Below are positions 1-7,875 of a stretch of DNA of 64,000 bases, piece by piece (position 1 is the stretch's first letter; each line of letters begins with the position of its first letter). The notes under the pieces were generated by a model, which searched no databases, had not been told where the DNA came from, and saw only the letters and a program-made list of their open reading frames with translations. A program made the translations under genes and the position numbers. This stretch comes from Leptolyngbya ohadii IS1 (GTDB lineage Bacteria > Cyanobacteriota > Cyanobacteriia > Elainellales > Elainellaceae): the NCBI RefSeq assembly GCF_002215035.1, contig NZ_NKFP01000006.1:3067080-3131079 (forward strand), read 5' to 3'.

Positions 1-100
1 CATTCCCTTCCAGTTCCACGGACAGTATTTTCCGGCGATCGAACCTGCGATCGTTCTAAGCCAGGTGCATCGATAAATATACCCATGAAGCTGGCTTTAG

Positions 101-1494
101 CCCTCTTCCATCATTTAAGCAGAGTTAAAGAGGACGCGCCGTAGCAAAAGGTCATGCATGATGGGGCAATAAAACTGCTGCATCCGCTGGATTAATTGGA
201 TAAATCCCTGGATGAAGGATGGGATTTCAAACACCTCAAGCCAGGGTTTGAGTCGGTTTAAAGCAATCCAGGGCTCAATCACTAAGCGCAGGTTGTTCAG
301 CAGGTGTTTCCAACCCCGTTGGCTATTCCACCAAGAGTGTTGGGCAAATATCTGGTGAGACAAAGGGCATTCCCGATTGAAGGCATCAGCGAACAAACTC
401 ACCATCGTGAAAGCACTCATGACAATCTCCCACCATCGCTCAATCTGCTTGTAATGGGTCACGCGAAAATCCGCCCATCCCAGAGCATCTTTACTCTGCT
501 TGAGTCCATACTCAATCCAGGTTCGTTCGCCGTAGCGATCCCCAATCTCATCGAGTTTGACCTCCGGCGCATTGCTCATTACATAAGTGGTTGAGTTGTC
601 CGGTAACGTTTGTGGGTTAGTCGTTAACAACCAGTAGCGAACCGTTCGACGTTTCCCATAAATAATCTCGCTGCGATAGCGAACTTCGGTTTTGCCATTG
701 CTAAAGGTCCGCCGAAAGGCTTGCCAGGGTTCACAGGTTACCTCTTGGTCTTGGGGCAACCACATCCCGTGGTTCGACCGGATCGCCACGATGTAGGGCA
801 GATTCAACGACTCCAATACACGGATAAAGTTGACTTTACTTTCGCCGTACAGACTATCGGCAAGCACTAATTCAAACCGAAATCCCAGCGATAGCAGTTC
901 ACGGATCATCTCCGCAGCAATCTGCGGTTTCGTTTTGTACTCATCACCCGCTTTGAGCCGCTCTTTGGGCTTGTAAACCTCAAACGATAGGGGCAATATC
1001 ATGCCACGAAATAGGGCATAAGCGGTCACTGCCACGATGCCATTTTCCTTCTTACCCACATTGCCGATGTATTGTCGCTTGACGTAATCGGTGTGCTTCC
1101 CCTTTTTACAGTCGCCCGTTTCGTCAATCAACAGAATCACGGCTTGCCCGTCTAGGAGCTTGAGGATGAGCTTTAAGCGAATCTGTCGCAATCGCGTCAC
1201 CGACCAGGGCGATTTCGTCAATAGGTGGTGTAAGCCTTGCTCATTGTCTAAGCCCACTGCTTTCGCAATGGCTGGTAGCGTTTTGCGTTTTAGTTCTGAG
1301 ATCATGCCCACATGCAGGTATTTGAAGGCTTCAAAGCTTCGCACTTCGGGAAACAACGGGGCATACCATTCACAATATTCATCGACAAAGCGCAGGGTAG
1401 GACGAGCCGCACGAGGTTCTACCATCACCGCCTCCACGTCTGCAAGAACCACCCTTCTAGTCTAATTTTTCCTCTCCAATATGATGGAAGAGGG
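101..1494 (-). mobile_element. Intact IS701-type insertion sequence
   Basis: The element is 1394 bp long. Its ends are perfect 14-bp inverted repeats (CCCTCTTCCATCAT at 101-114, its reverse complement at 1481-1494). It is flanked on both sides by the tetranucleotide TTAG (97-100 and 1495-1498), which fits the 4-bp YTAG target duplication typical of the IS701 family. It carries a single transposase gene that fills most of its length, with no frameshift visible, so it could still be mobile. Exact ends and an exact duplication suggest recent insertion. The pre-insertion site lies in a stretch where I recognise no gene. Confidence 0.9.
115..1452 (-). CDS. IS701 family DDE transposase
   Basis: This 445-residue transposase catalyses cut-and-paste movement of the surrounding element. 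A DDE-type catalytic set can be read: the first Asp in LLIDETGDCKKG, the second in LVLADSLYGES, and the Glu in the RTWIEYGLKQSKDALGW block near the C-terminus. The length matches the IS701 family. The gene starts just inside the right inverted repeat and ends just inside the left one. The reading frame is intact. No accessory gene is carried. Family assignment rests on the motif layout, the single-gene organisation and the YTAG-type target site. Confidence 0.9.
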   Translation of the reverse strand: MVLADVEAVMVEPRAARPTLRFVDEYCEWYAPLFPEVRSFEAFKYLHVGMISELKRKTLPAIAKAVGLDNEQGLHHLLTKSPWSVTRLRQIRLKLILKLLDGQAVILLIDETGDCKKGKHTDYVKRQYIGNVGKKENGIVAVTAYALFRGMILPLSFEVYKPKERLKAGDEYKTKPQIAAEMIRELLSLGFRFELVLADSLYGESKVNFIRVLESLNLPYIVAIRSNHGMWLPQDQEVTCEPWQAFRRTFSNGKTEVRYRSEIIYGKRRTVRYWLLTTNPQTLPDNSTTYVMSNAPEVKLDEIGDRYGERTWIEYGLKQSKDALGWADFRVTHYKQIERWWEIVMSAFTMVSLFADAFNRECPLSHQIFAQHSWWNSQRGWKHLLNNLRLVIEPWIALNRLKPWLEVFEIPSFIQGFIQLIQRMQQFYCPIMHDLLLRRVLFNSA

Positions 1495-1684
1495 TTAGGC
1501 TAGAAGCACGCTACGCGTTCAAGCAAAGGGATGCCAGCGTGAAAAAGGAACTGCCTGTGTTTGATAAAGAGAGCATTGGGCGTGACATCGAACGTAATGG
1601 CAACGGTTAATCCTGTGTTGATGCGGATGGAACAGAGATTACTGGTGAGCGTTCAAGGTTATTGGCTGCCTCACAACTTCACCG
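1495..1684. other. Intergenic stretch after the IS, no gene recognised
   Basis: A short GTG-initiated frame at about 1539-1610 encodes 23 residues and ends in TAA. I do not recognise it. It could be the tail of a gene damaged in the past. No promoter or RNA is evident. Confidence 0.3.
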
Positions 1685-2311
1685 CTAACTTCTTTTTCTT
1701 CGCTTATTTCTTCCTTGCTCTGCTTTAATTGCCCTTGATTCTAGTTGAAGTTCTGGGATTTCCCTGAGCTGAGTATCATCCAGGTTGTATTGTTCACAAA
1801 CAAGGCTGAGGCGAGTACCTGGATTTTTGACAGGATTCACGGAATGAGTCAAATCTCCCTGGAAAAATAGCAGCGTATTGGCTTGGGGGCGAATTTGTCC
1901 AACTTGACGTTTGTGCGATCGCAGTACCAGTTCTCCTCCCTCTAAACCTGTAGCAACCTTGACATACAAAACGCTGACGACCAGAGGAGGGGCGATCGTT
2001 TCGCAGTAGGAGCGCAGGGAGCGATCGATGTGAGGGTCTACCCGCGAGCCAAATTCTAGGAGTAGGGGATTCAGGTAAAAAGCATTGCACTCTTGCTGCA
2101 AGACCCGATTCAAGTAGAGCTTCAGGTAAGGGAAACGCTGCTCGACCTCTGCGAGATGGGAGCGCCGAAATACGATGGAAAACCCCTTTGTTCCTACAAA
2201 ATCACGATTCAGATTATTTACGGCAAAGTAGGGACAGGCTAAGATTTGTCCCTGCAATTCGCTGAGGTAGGTTTGAGAAAACGCTTGGGGATGTTGATGA
2301 TAGTAGGACAA
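1685..2311 (-). CDS. 2-oxoglutarate/Fe(II)-dependent oxygenase
   Basis: This 208-residue protein belongs to the 2OG-Fe(II) dioxygenase fold, which couples oxidation of a substrate to decarboxylation of 2-oxoglutarate. The iron-binding triad is visible: His94 and Asp96 in DPHIDRS, and the distal His156 in LTHSVNP. Arg167 in GTRLSLVCEQ fits the residue that binds the 2-oxoglutarate carboxylate. The double-stranded beta-helix core occupies about residues 75-175. The C-terminus is basic and probably disordered (ends NKRRKRS). The substrate cannot be inferred; it could be a peptidyl or small-molecule hydroxylase. A direct repeat of GGTTGAGCTATT lies just upstream at about 2331-2353. It is on the same strand as the downstream transporter but separated by about 90 bp, so it is probably its own transcript. 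Confidence 0.8.
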   Translation of the reverse strand: MSYYHQHPQAFSQTYLSELQGQILACPYFAVNNLNRDFVGTKGFSIVFRRSHLAEVEQRFPYLKLYLNRVLQQECNAFYLNPLLLEFGSRVDPHIDRSLRSYCETIAPPLVVSVLYVKVATGLEGGELVLRSHKRQVGQIRPQANTLLFFQGDLTHSVNPVKNPGTRLSLVCEQYNLDDTQLREIPELQLESRAIKAEQGRNKRRKRS

Positions 2312-2398
2312 GGGAAGAGGGGTGCTTTAGGTTGAGCTATTGGTTGAGCTATTTATAGTTTAATCTCCTCTCCCCAGTCTTCATCCCGGCAAACCCGT

Positions 2399-3271
2399 TC
2401 AACTCATTCGACCGCTCGCTATTCTCCTGCCGTACAGAATTGCCCCGAATCCTGTCAGATACATCAGCAGACTGTAAACCGCAGCAGGCACCGCCATATC
2501 GGGATTGTTGAGCAAACCTGCCGTAATCGCGATCGCCAGGGTTCCGTTTTGAATGCCGACTTCGATCGCAATGCAAATCTGCTGAGCCAGCGGTAGCCGA
2601 AACAGCTTTCCGGCAAAAAATCCTGCCAGCATCGCTCCCAAATTCAGCAGCAGCACACCCACGCCGACCTGCACAATAAATCCGGGAAGTTTACTGCCCT
2701 CGCGAATCAGCAGTAGCCCAATAATCAGCACCAGCAGCCCGATCGCCAGCCGACTCATGGACTTTTCCAGCCGACGTGCCGTATTGGGAAATTTCTCGCG
2801 AATTGCCATCCCGATCGCCGTAGGCAGCAGCGTAATCAGGAAAATTTGCAGCATTGTTGGTCCGATCGGCAGGGCGATCGCGGCATTCTGTCCCAGAAAA
2901 TGCTGAAGTGCCAGATTCGCAAAGATTGGAATCGTGAAGACCGTAATCAGGCTGCTGAGAGCAGTTAGCGTCACGGAAAGCGCAACGTCCCCTTTTGCCA
3001 GATAGGTGATGAGATTAGAAGAAGGACCTCCGGGACACACCGCCAGGACAATCAAACCCACCGCGATCGCAGGCTGCATGGGCACCACCCACGTAATCAA
3101 TGCCCCAATTAGCGGCAGCAATAGCACCTGGCAAACTGTCCCGATCGCCACTGCCTTCGGATAGCGCGTGATCCGTCGAAAATCCTCTGGAACCAGACTC
3201 AGCCCCATTCCCAGCATGACGACTGCCAGGGCAAGCGGCAGCAAAACCGCCGTAAAGAGATTGCTTTGCAT
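2399..3271 (-). CDS. Bile acid:sodium symporter (BASS) family transporter
   Basis: This 290-residue inner-membrane protein is almost entirely hydrophobic, with about nine to ten membrane segments, matching the BASS/ASBT family. Two diagnostic crossover motifs are visible: AVCPGGPSSNLITYLAKGD near residue 80 and EVGIQNGTLAIAI near residue 240. In this family they form the sodium and substrate site. Known members carry organic anions such as pyruvate, bicarbonate-like acids or bile acids with sodium. The substrate here is unknown. The start ATG follows closely on the preceding intergenic region. Nothing in the sequence suggests damage. Confidence 0.85.
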   Translation of the reverse strand: MQSNLFTAVLLPLALAVVMLGMGLSLVPEDFRRITRYPKAVAIGTVCQVLLLPLIGALITWVVPMQPAIAVGLIVLAVCPGGPSSNLITYLAKGDVALSVTLTALSSLITVFTIPIFANLALQHFLGQNAAIALPIGPTMLQIFLITLLPTAIGMAIREKFPNTARRLEKSMSRLAIGLLVLIIGLLLIREGSKLPGFIVQVGVGVLLLNLGAMLAGFFAGKLFRLPLAQQICIAIEVGIQNGTLAIAITAGLLNNPDMAVPAAVYSLLMYLTGFGAILYGRRIASGRMS

Positions 3272-3401
3272 AGTCGATCGCGTTTGACATCGCGCTTGAT
3301 AAAGGTGGAGTCATTATAGAGGGTTAGCAAGGCGGATCTCATCTCCTGTCAGCAACCCTCCTTAACTCAGAGACTTCTCAGTTGCGCTTTGGGGCGATCG
3401 G

Positions 3402-3617
3402 CTATCGTTCCAGGACGCTCATAAACTTACCCCTGGCAAAGGGAGCCGGAATAATGGGCGTGAACTGAACCCGGTCTGTGGCAATCCGCCTGACGTAGAA
3501 CTCGTTGATCTGATGCGCTACCCATTCCCGTGAACCAATAATCCAAATTTGCCCTTTCTCGTCATGCATTTTTTCGTCATACGAAATGGGCAGCAGTTCG
3601 TTGAACTCTGTGTTCAT
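3402..3617 (-). CDS. Conserved hypothetical protein, 71 residues
   Basis: A small soluble protein starting MNTEFNELLPISYDEK. I prefer this internal ATG over a longer frame because the 36 extra upstream residues are Cys- and His-rich and look non-coding. The core contains the patterns IWIIGSREWVAHQINEF and FTPIIPAP, which I associate with small uncharacterised cyanobacterial proteins, though I cannot name the family. It is predicted cytoplasmic, without membrane segments. It stands alone, transcribed away from the accessory region to its right. Confidence 0.6.
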   Translation of the reverse strand: MNTEFNELLPISYDEKMHDEKGQIWIIGSREWVAHQINEFYVRRIATDRVQFTPIIPAPFARGKFMSVLER

Positions 3618-4034
3618 GATATTTTTTGCCTTACTATGCGATCGTGCTGTGCAATTACATTCTGTGATTACACAATGCGCGTGAACTGTAGAGAGGAAAA
3701 GCTTAAGGCGTGGTTTCCTAACCACATATTCCGCATTAGTAAGGCGATCGGCTTGCCGCTGCGCGTGCGCCGTAGCGCGTCGCGATCGACTAAAATCGAC
3801 ACAGCCTCGCTCCTGCTCATTCCAGGAGTTAGGTTAGCTGATTAGACAGTGTTGGTAGCACTTCTAGTCAGCGTCCTTACCTTAAGCCTTATCCACTGGC
3901 ACGAAACCAGTATTGCTGAGCATAGAGGAAATTTTCTTCGCAGACAAGCGTACTGAAAACTTTTTGGCAATTTCCGGGAAATGGAGACAGTCAGCAGTTT
4001 CAAGGCAATGTCAGGAGAGTTATGCCGAAGTTTT
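3618..4034. other. 417-bp stretch without a convincing gene
   Basis: Only short frames with unnatural composition are present. It holds the promoter side of the 71-residue gene and leads into the palindromic repeats. It includes a run of HIP1-like CGATCG words near 3745-3790. Confidence 0.5.
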
Positions 4035-4120
4035 CTGCCTAAACACCTATGTTGGAATATTAGGCGGACGTATTTTAAACACCCAAAATCGGGATCTTAG
4101 GCAGAAAGATTTCAGTCTAA
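4035..4120. repeat. Palindromic repeat cluster, inverted relative of the 13.8-kb copy
   Basis: Two hairpin units, 4035-4067 and 4072-4104, each have arms of the type CTGCCTAA and TTAGGCAG around a CCC/GGG inner stem. A partial third unit (GATTTCAGTCTAA) follows at 4109-4120. Read on the minus strand, the stretch aligns over about 95 bases with 13851-13940, including TGAAATCTTTCTGCC and GATTTTGGGTGTTTA. The units are too short for terminal repeats of an IS. They could be REP-like elements or folded RNA. Confidence 0.75.
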
Positions 4121-4127
4121 TCAATTG

Positions 4128-4785
4128 TTATATAGCTTGAACAGTAAGCATGCTGATATGGAAATCGTAACCAAAAGATTTCTGCTACGTGATTTCGTTG
4201 AGTCAGATCGATCGCCATTCCTGAGCTATCAAGCTGACCCTCGTAGCCAGATCTTTTACGAACCCAGTGCAGCCAGTCCCGAAAATTCAACCCGTTTGTT
4301 TGAGACATTTTGTACATGGGCTACTGAGCATCCTCGACTCAACTACCAACTTGCGATCGTGCAACGGCGTGAACCTTACGTGCTCGTCGGCTGCTGCGGA
4401 CTACGGGGAAAGGATTATGATGCGGGTGAGATGGAACTGGGGATCGAGCTTGCACCAGACTATTGGGGGCGATATGCATACGCGATCGAGGTTGGACGCG
4501 CCCTGCTCGACTTCGGGTTTAGGGAACTAGGGCTAGACGAGATCTCTGGCTCCACTGTAAGTGCAAACGTACGGATTGCTCGGTTGGCAGAGTGGATAGG
4601 AGCAGAAGTAGTTGCCATCCGTCCGGGTTCCGCATGGATGTCTGAACGAAGTTGGAGTGAGGTAGATTGGCGAATCACGAGAGAGCAATGGGATCGTCGC
4701 ACCACTGTATAACAATCCGGCTGGAGCGGACTATCAGAGTTGGCTGGTGTTGTAGCATAAGTATTGAAAGTCGCTCAGCCCCTGG
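4128..4785 (+). mobile_element. Probable integron-type gene cassette 1 (GNAT cassette)
   Basis: The proposed cassette starts at a GTTATAT core (4127-4133). That core is complementary, with one wobble, to the R''-like box GTATAAC at 4707-4713. It ends at the R'-like box near 4785. It holds one gene whose TAA stop codon lies inside the R'' box, the usual arrangement in integron cassettes. No integrase gene is in this window, so this would be a cluster of attC sites lacking an integrase. Confidence 0.5.
4158..4712 (+). CDS. GNAT family N-acetyltransferase (RimJ/RimL-like)
   Basis: A 184-residue acetyltransferase reading MEIVTKRFLLRDFVESD, the standard opening of the RimJ/RimL-type GNAT branch that transfers acetyl from acetyl-CoA to an amine. 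The beta-strand pattern GEMELGIELAPDYWGRYAYAIEVGRALLDFGF is the acetyl-CoA-binding motif A region, followed by SANVRIARLAEWIGAE. I chose ATG 4158 because the family normally begins a few residues before RFLLR; an in-frame codon at 4125 would place the start inside the proposed cassette boundary. The substrate is unknown. Genes of this type are frequent cargo of integron cassettes, which agrees with the attC-like site overlapping its stop codon. Confidence 0.8.
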   Translation: MEIVTKRFLLRDFVESDRSPFLSYQADPRSQIFYEPSAASPENSTRLFETFCTWATEHPRLNYQLAIVQRREPYVLVGCCGLRGKDYDAGEMELGIELAPDYWGRYAYAIEVGRALLDFGFRELGLDEISGSTVSANVRIARLAEWIGAEVVAIRPGSAWMSERSWSEVDWRITREQWDRRTTV

Positions 4786-4790
4786 TAGAG
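4707..4790 (+). other. attC-like recombination site 1
   Basis: The order of elements is R'' GTATAAC (4707-4713), a 5-bp spacer, L'' GGCTGGAGCGGAC (4719-4731), a variable centre, L' GTCGCTCAGCC (4770-4780), a spacer, then GTAGAG (4785-4790). L'' pairs with L' apart from two extra G residues in L'', matching the extrahelical bases known from attC sites. The R' box looks like GTTAGAG with one T lost. The stop codon of the GNAT gene sits within R''. Confidence 0.55.
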
Positions 4791-5605
4791 GCAGTGATTG
4801 AAATCTCCTTGTTTAGACATTTCACTTTCTGCTCAAGGTGTCGTTTTCATTTGTTTACAGTGTAAAAACTCTCTTATTTTGCAAGTGTCTATGGGATTCA
4901 GTCAAGACTTTTTAGAAAAAGCGTTTCTCTTGCTTCTCACTGCTGGATTGAGTGGTTTCTCAATACCTTACATTCTCAAGCAAATTGATGATAGAAAGTT
5001 GAGAGAACAGAAAATCGTAGATGCGCGTAGGATTGAGGAACAGAAGGAGTTTGATGCCCGAAAGCTCCAAGAACAGAAAGAGTTTGATGCTAGTTTAATA
5101 CGAGAGAATAATATACTTGATGCTCAAATAAAGCTTTTAGAAAACTTGTCAGCAGCGTTGTGGGAGCTACAACTTCTATCTCTAGCTGTTTCGTATTACA
5201 AAGTTCATCCCAATCAGGAGAGGTATGAATTATCCCTTAAAAATTACGATGAGAAATCGTGGAGCTTATTTAAGGATGTCCGGTGTGAAATTAGTAAGGC
5301 TTCGCGTTTAGTCTCTAAAAAAAGTATAACGATTTATTGGAGTTTTTTAGTATAAAACTTATACAAGAAGTAGATGAGGAGTTAATGTATCTTGTTGATA
5401 ATAATGCTCCGTTAGGAGAGTGGAAGAAGTATTATGATTGGGTACTCAAAAAGTTTCCACAGGAAATTGACAATATCATCACTCCATTAGCAGAAGAATT
5501 AAGATTAGCGTCACCAAAAGCGCGGTCTAACAATTCGGGTGCAGCGGATTGAGCGAAGCCGCTTAGGGTAGATATAAAGGTATCGGCAACCGCTGACGCG
5601 AACCG
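4786..5605 (+). mobile_element. Probable integron-type gene cassette 2
   Basis: The 820-bp segment runs from the first attC-like junction to the G of the second (GTTAGAT at 5605). It contains one frameshifted gene and is visibly A+T-richer than the flanking core genes. The second attC-like site overlaps the end of its gene. Confidence 0.5.
4891..5552 (+). CDS. Membrane-anchored coiled-coil protein, needs a -1 frameshift
   Basis: Unknown function. The first frame (4891-5358) encodes an N-terminal membrane segment (about residues 10-28). A charged coiled coil follows, with near-repeats of EEQKEFDARKLQ and EQKEFDASLIRE, and then a helical domain. It ends shortly after a T TTT TTA heptamer at 5343-5349. 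A -1 slip there joins it smoothly to a second frame that continues SIKLIQEVDEELMYLV and ends at 5552. The joined product would be about 220 residues. The heptamer is a classic slippery sequence, so programmed frameshifting is possible; a lost base in the T run would look the same. I chose ATG 4891 because the longer TTG start adds a Cys-rich leader that looks non-coding. The last codons run into the attC-like site. Confidence 0.6.
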
Positions 5606-5611
5606 TTAGAT
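5525..5611 (+). other. attC-like recombination site 2
   Basis: R'' GTCTAAC (5525-5531) fits RYYYAAC and R' GTTAGAT (5605-5611) fits GTTRRRY. The first 13 bases, GTCTAACAATTCG, match the start of well-known attC sites such as that of the aadA cassette. L'' near 5537-5547 pairs with L' CCGCTGACGCG (5590-5600) with one extrahelical G and one mismatch. The total length of 87 bp is in the normal attC range. Confidence 0.65.
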
Positions 5612-5888
5612 TTTGTGGAAAGTAAGCAGGGAAGATATCAGTGCTTGATTTATCAGAGGACGATCGCCATCCATCTTTCTTCAGAATCTAGGTAAGCCGA
5701 TCAACTTTCGCTGAATCCAACAGGTTGCCAACGGCGGGTAGGCGGGGACGTTAGCACTTAATTTTCCGGTTGGGGCTGCTCATAAAGCTTGTCCGTCAGC
5801 GGCGGGACTAAATTGCTCTCAAACCTCATCTGAACGGCTGTTTTGGAAGATCATAGAGGAAATAAAGTTAACAGACGTTGCTCCTGAT
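5612..5888. other. Non-coding stretch between the cassette and brnT
   Basis: No gene, RNA or further complete attC-like site is visible. A GTTAGCAC word near 5750 lacks a partner box. Confidence 0.4.
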
Positions 5889-5915
5889 AGTATGTACAGG
5901 TGTGCATACTATAAT
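5889..5915 (+). promoter_or_regulatory. Candidate brnTA operator and -10 box
   Basis: An inverted repeat with 10-bp arms AGTATGTACA and TGTGCATACT (9 of 10 paired) occupies 5889-5910. It overlaps a TATAAT at 5910-5915, five bases before the brnT ATG. In BrnTA systems the antitoxin represses its own promoter, so this is the natural candidate site. A TATAAT so close would give an almost leaderless transcript. Confidence 0.5.
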
Positions 5916-6121
5916 TGAGATGGTTTACCAATGGAATCGAGACAAGGCAGCAGCCAATCTCCGTAAGCATGGTATTGACTTTGCCGATGCAGTGTCCGTT
6001 TTCTCGGATGATCTGGCAATTACTATTCCAGATGAACGATTTGATGAAGAACGGTTTATCACGATCGGTGTTGATGCACTTGCACGAATTTTGGTAGTAG
6101 TCTACACGATGCGGGACGATG

Positions 6122-7541
6122 CAGCAATTCTCAGTATGGCGATTCAACTGGTATTGGGCGGAATGTCTAGCTCTAGCCCTTCGAGCATGAAGGTGAGCAG
6201 ATGATCCCAACTGTCGAAATACATGTAACGGGTTAACGCCCGCAAGTCATCAAAAAAGGTCTTACGTGTCGGCAAGTGAGATCGCAGCAGCTTGTACTTC
6301 TGGTCGAGCAACTCCAACAACGTGTGGAATAGCAGGGACAGGATATTCAGGGTCGCAAGCAGTGAGGAGAGGTGCTGTTTCCCGTGCCCGAAATTGTGTT
6401 CCAGATTGTAGCCCTTAGTCTTAAGCGTGTTGTTATTCTCGTTTTCGACCTTCCAACGGGTACGCCCTGCCAGAACGATCTGGGCTACGTTTTCATTGCT
6501 CAGAGAGTGATTGGTGGCAAACGAATTCTGATACGTCACCTTGCCGTCAGGACGACTGACTGTGACCTCACACCAGTTAACCAACAAAGCATCCTCGCTA
6601 TCTCTTAGAGGCACTGAGTTGAGATAGCGGTAGGTATAGGTCTCCTCAACTTTCCCGGTCCACCGCTTGGTCGTGACGGTTGGCAGAGCAATGCCTGCAA
6701 GATGCTCATAGAGGGTGGTGTGGGATTCGGGACGACACACCAGGATAAAGTTGAACTGCTGGTCTAAAAGCTGCTGGCATAAGGGCTGGCGGCAATAAAG
6801 GTCGTCCCCTAGAACAGTGACGTTCAAGCCACTCCAGCGTTGCCCCTGCTGCGCCAACCAGCGTTTCGCGGCGGCATTCTCACAGTCCTGCTTGTCATGT
6901 CCATCCTGCGGCACGATGAACTCAGGAACCAAGGGGATCACGTGGCTCTGTCCCGGACAGACGATGACCGGCGTGATAACGCTATGGAAGTAGTGAGTTT
7001 CTCCCGACTTCAGCGTGCGCTTTGAACAGTTAGCGCAGTGAATTTGGCTTGAACTGAAGTATTCGGTGCCATCCAAGGCAATCAACAGAGTATCCGCAGT
7101 AGAGCGGAAGTCCGCTAACTGCCCCTGCTGCTCTAACCCCTGCAAGATTTCCTCAAACACCGGAAACACGTGCTCAGGTGCTACCGAATCTAACAAGTCC
7201 CGGATTTGGTTGTCGCTGGGAATCTGATGGACACCAAACAGGCTTTGAGCATTGCTTTTGCCTTTGCTGCCCTCCATCATCCGCTGATATGCCAGAAATG
7301 AAGGGGTCTGGGTGAAAAACACGCTAAACGCGCTTAAAGCTGCATCTTCCATTCCATAGCGAGTATTCTTGCCAGTCCGTTTGTCCGGTAGCGAGGACAG
7401 TCGCTGGCGAAAAGAACCGACTATTATGTCAAACAACCCCCGTTCTTTCAACGGTTCTGGCTCTCTTGGCTCTCTCAGATGTCCTCACAATACAGGCATT
7501 TCCATGACTTGAACAGCTTTTCGCCAAAATGAGAATTGCTG
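6122..7541 (-). mobile_element. Insertion sequence inside brnT, 9-bp target duplication
   Basis: The element is 1420 bp. Its terminal inverted repeats start CAGCAATTCTCA (6122-6133 and the complement at 7530-7541), with further similarity through TGGCGA. GGGACGATG is present immediately outside both ends (6113-6121 and 7542-7550). The perfect duplication and intact transposase suggest a recent event. A 9-bp duplication is compatible with the IS4 or ISNCY groups. Confidence 0.9.
6144..7451 (-). CDS. DDE transposase (IS4/ISNCY-like)
   Basis: A 435-residue transposase transcribed opposite to the brnTA operon. Candidate catalytic residues are Asp in LIALDGTEYFSS, Asp in VTVLGDDLYCRQ, and Glu in RTRWKVENENNNTLKTKGY, which resembles the E-containing RW-IE-F-LK motif of IS4-type enzymes. 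A Cys pair (CANCSK) follows the first Asp. The reading frame is intact from just inside the right end to just inside the left end. I am sure it is a transposase; the subgroup is not certain. Confidence 0.85.
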   Translation of the reverse strand: MKERGLFDIIVGSFRQRLSSLPDKRTGKNTRYGMEDAALSAFSVFFTQTPSFLAYQRMMEGSKGKSNAQSLFGVHQIPSDNQIRDLLDSVAPEHVFPVFEEILQGLEQQGQLADFRSTADTLLIALDGTEYFSSSQIHCANCSKRTLKSGETHYFHSVITPVIVCPGQSHVIPLVPEFIVPQDGHDKQDCENAAAKRWLAQQGQRWSGLNVTVLGDDLYCRQPLCQQLLDQQFNFILVCRPESHTTLYEHLAGIALPTVTTKRWTGKVEETYTYRYLNSVPLRDSEDALLVNWCEVTVSRPDGKVTYQNSFATNHSLSNENVAQIVLAGRTRWKVENENNNTLKTKGYNLEHNFGHGKQHLSSLLATLNILSLLFHTLLELLDQKYKLLRSHLPTRKTFFDDLRALTRYMYFDSWDHLLTFMLEGLELDIPPNTS

Positions 7542-7617
7542 GGGACGATGAGATTCGGATCATTTCTGCCCGCAAAGCAACTCGACAAGAACGACACCAG
7601 TACGAGGAAGGATAACT

Positions 7618-7875
7618 ATGGAAGCTGAATATGATTTTAGTCAGGGTAAACGAGGAGCGATCGATCCTACACCCCCTGGAAAAACGCGCATCACTATCCG
7701 GTTAGATGACGAAGTTTTGGAATGGTTTCGTGAACAAGCTCATTGTGCAGGCGGAGGAAATTATCAAACGATGATTAACGAAGCTTTACGTCAGCACATT
7801 CATCAAAGCCGCGAACCTTTAGAGGAAACGCTACGCAGAGTTGTAAGGGAAGAACTTGAACGTATTGAGCGGTGA
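7618..7875 (+). CDS. brnA: BrnA family antitoxin
   Basis: This 85-residue protein has the ribbon-helix-helix core of BrnA: KTRITIRLDDEVLEWFREQA followed by GGNYQTMINEALRQHI. The N-terminal half of BrnA is thought to bind DNA as a dimer, and the rest neutralises BrnT. It starts two bases after the stop codon of the interrupted toxin gene, the normal order toxin then antitoxin. Because the upstream copy is split by a transposon on the opposite strand, the native promoter no longer reads directly through; any expression now depends on sequence in the element or the 76 bp after it. An antitoxin without its toxin may persist as a harmless remnant. Confidence 0.85.
   Translation: MEAEYDFSQGKRGAIDPTPPGKTRITIRLDDEVLEWFREQAHCAGGGNYQTMINEALRQHIHQSREPLEETLRRVVREELERIER

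Larger units (their letters stand above)
5920..7615 (+). pseudogene. brnT: BrnT family toxin gene split by a transposon
   Basis: The 5' part (5920-6121) reads MVYQWNRDKAAANLRKHG, then FADAVSVFSDD and ILVVVYTMRDD. The 3' part resumes after the transposon at 7542 and reads EIRIISARKATRQERHQYEEG, ending at TAA 7613-7615. Removing the element and one copy of its 9-bp duplication restores a continuous toxin of about 88 residues with the whole family pattern, including the C-terminal IRIISARKAT block. BrnT is a ribonuclease toxin of type II systems. As it stands, the frame runs into the insertion after about 67 toxin residues, so the toxin should be inactive. Confidence 0.85.

Noticed and set aside
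3913-4140. 75-residue plus-strand frame
   Set aside because: It runs through the palindromic repeats and the proposed cassette boundary, and its composition is not protein-like.
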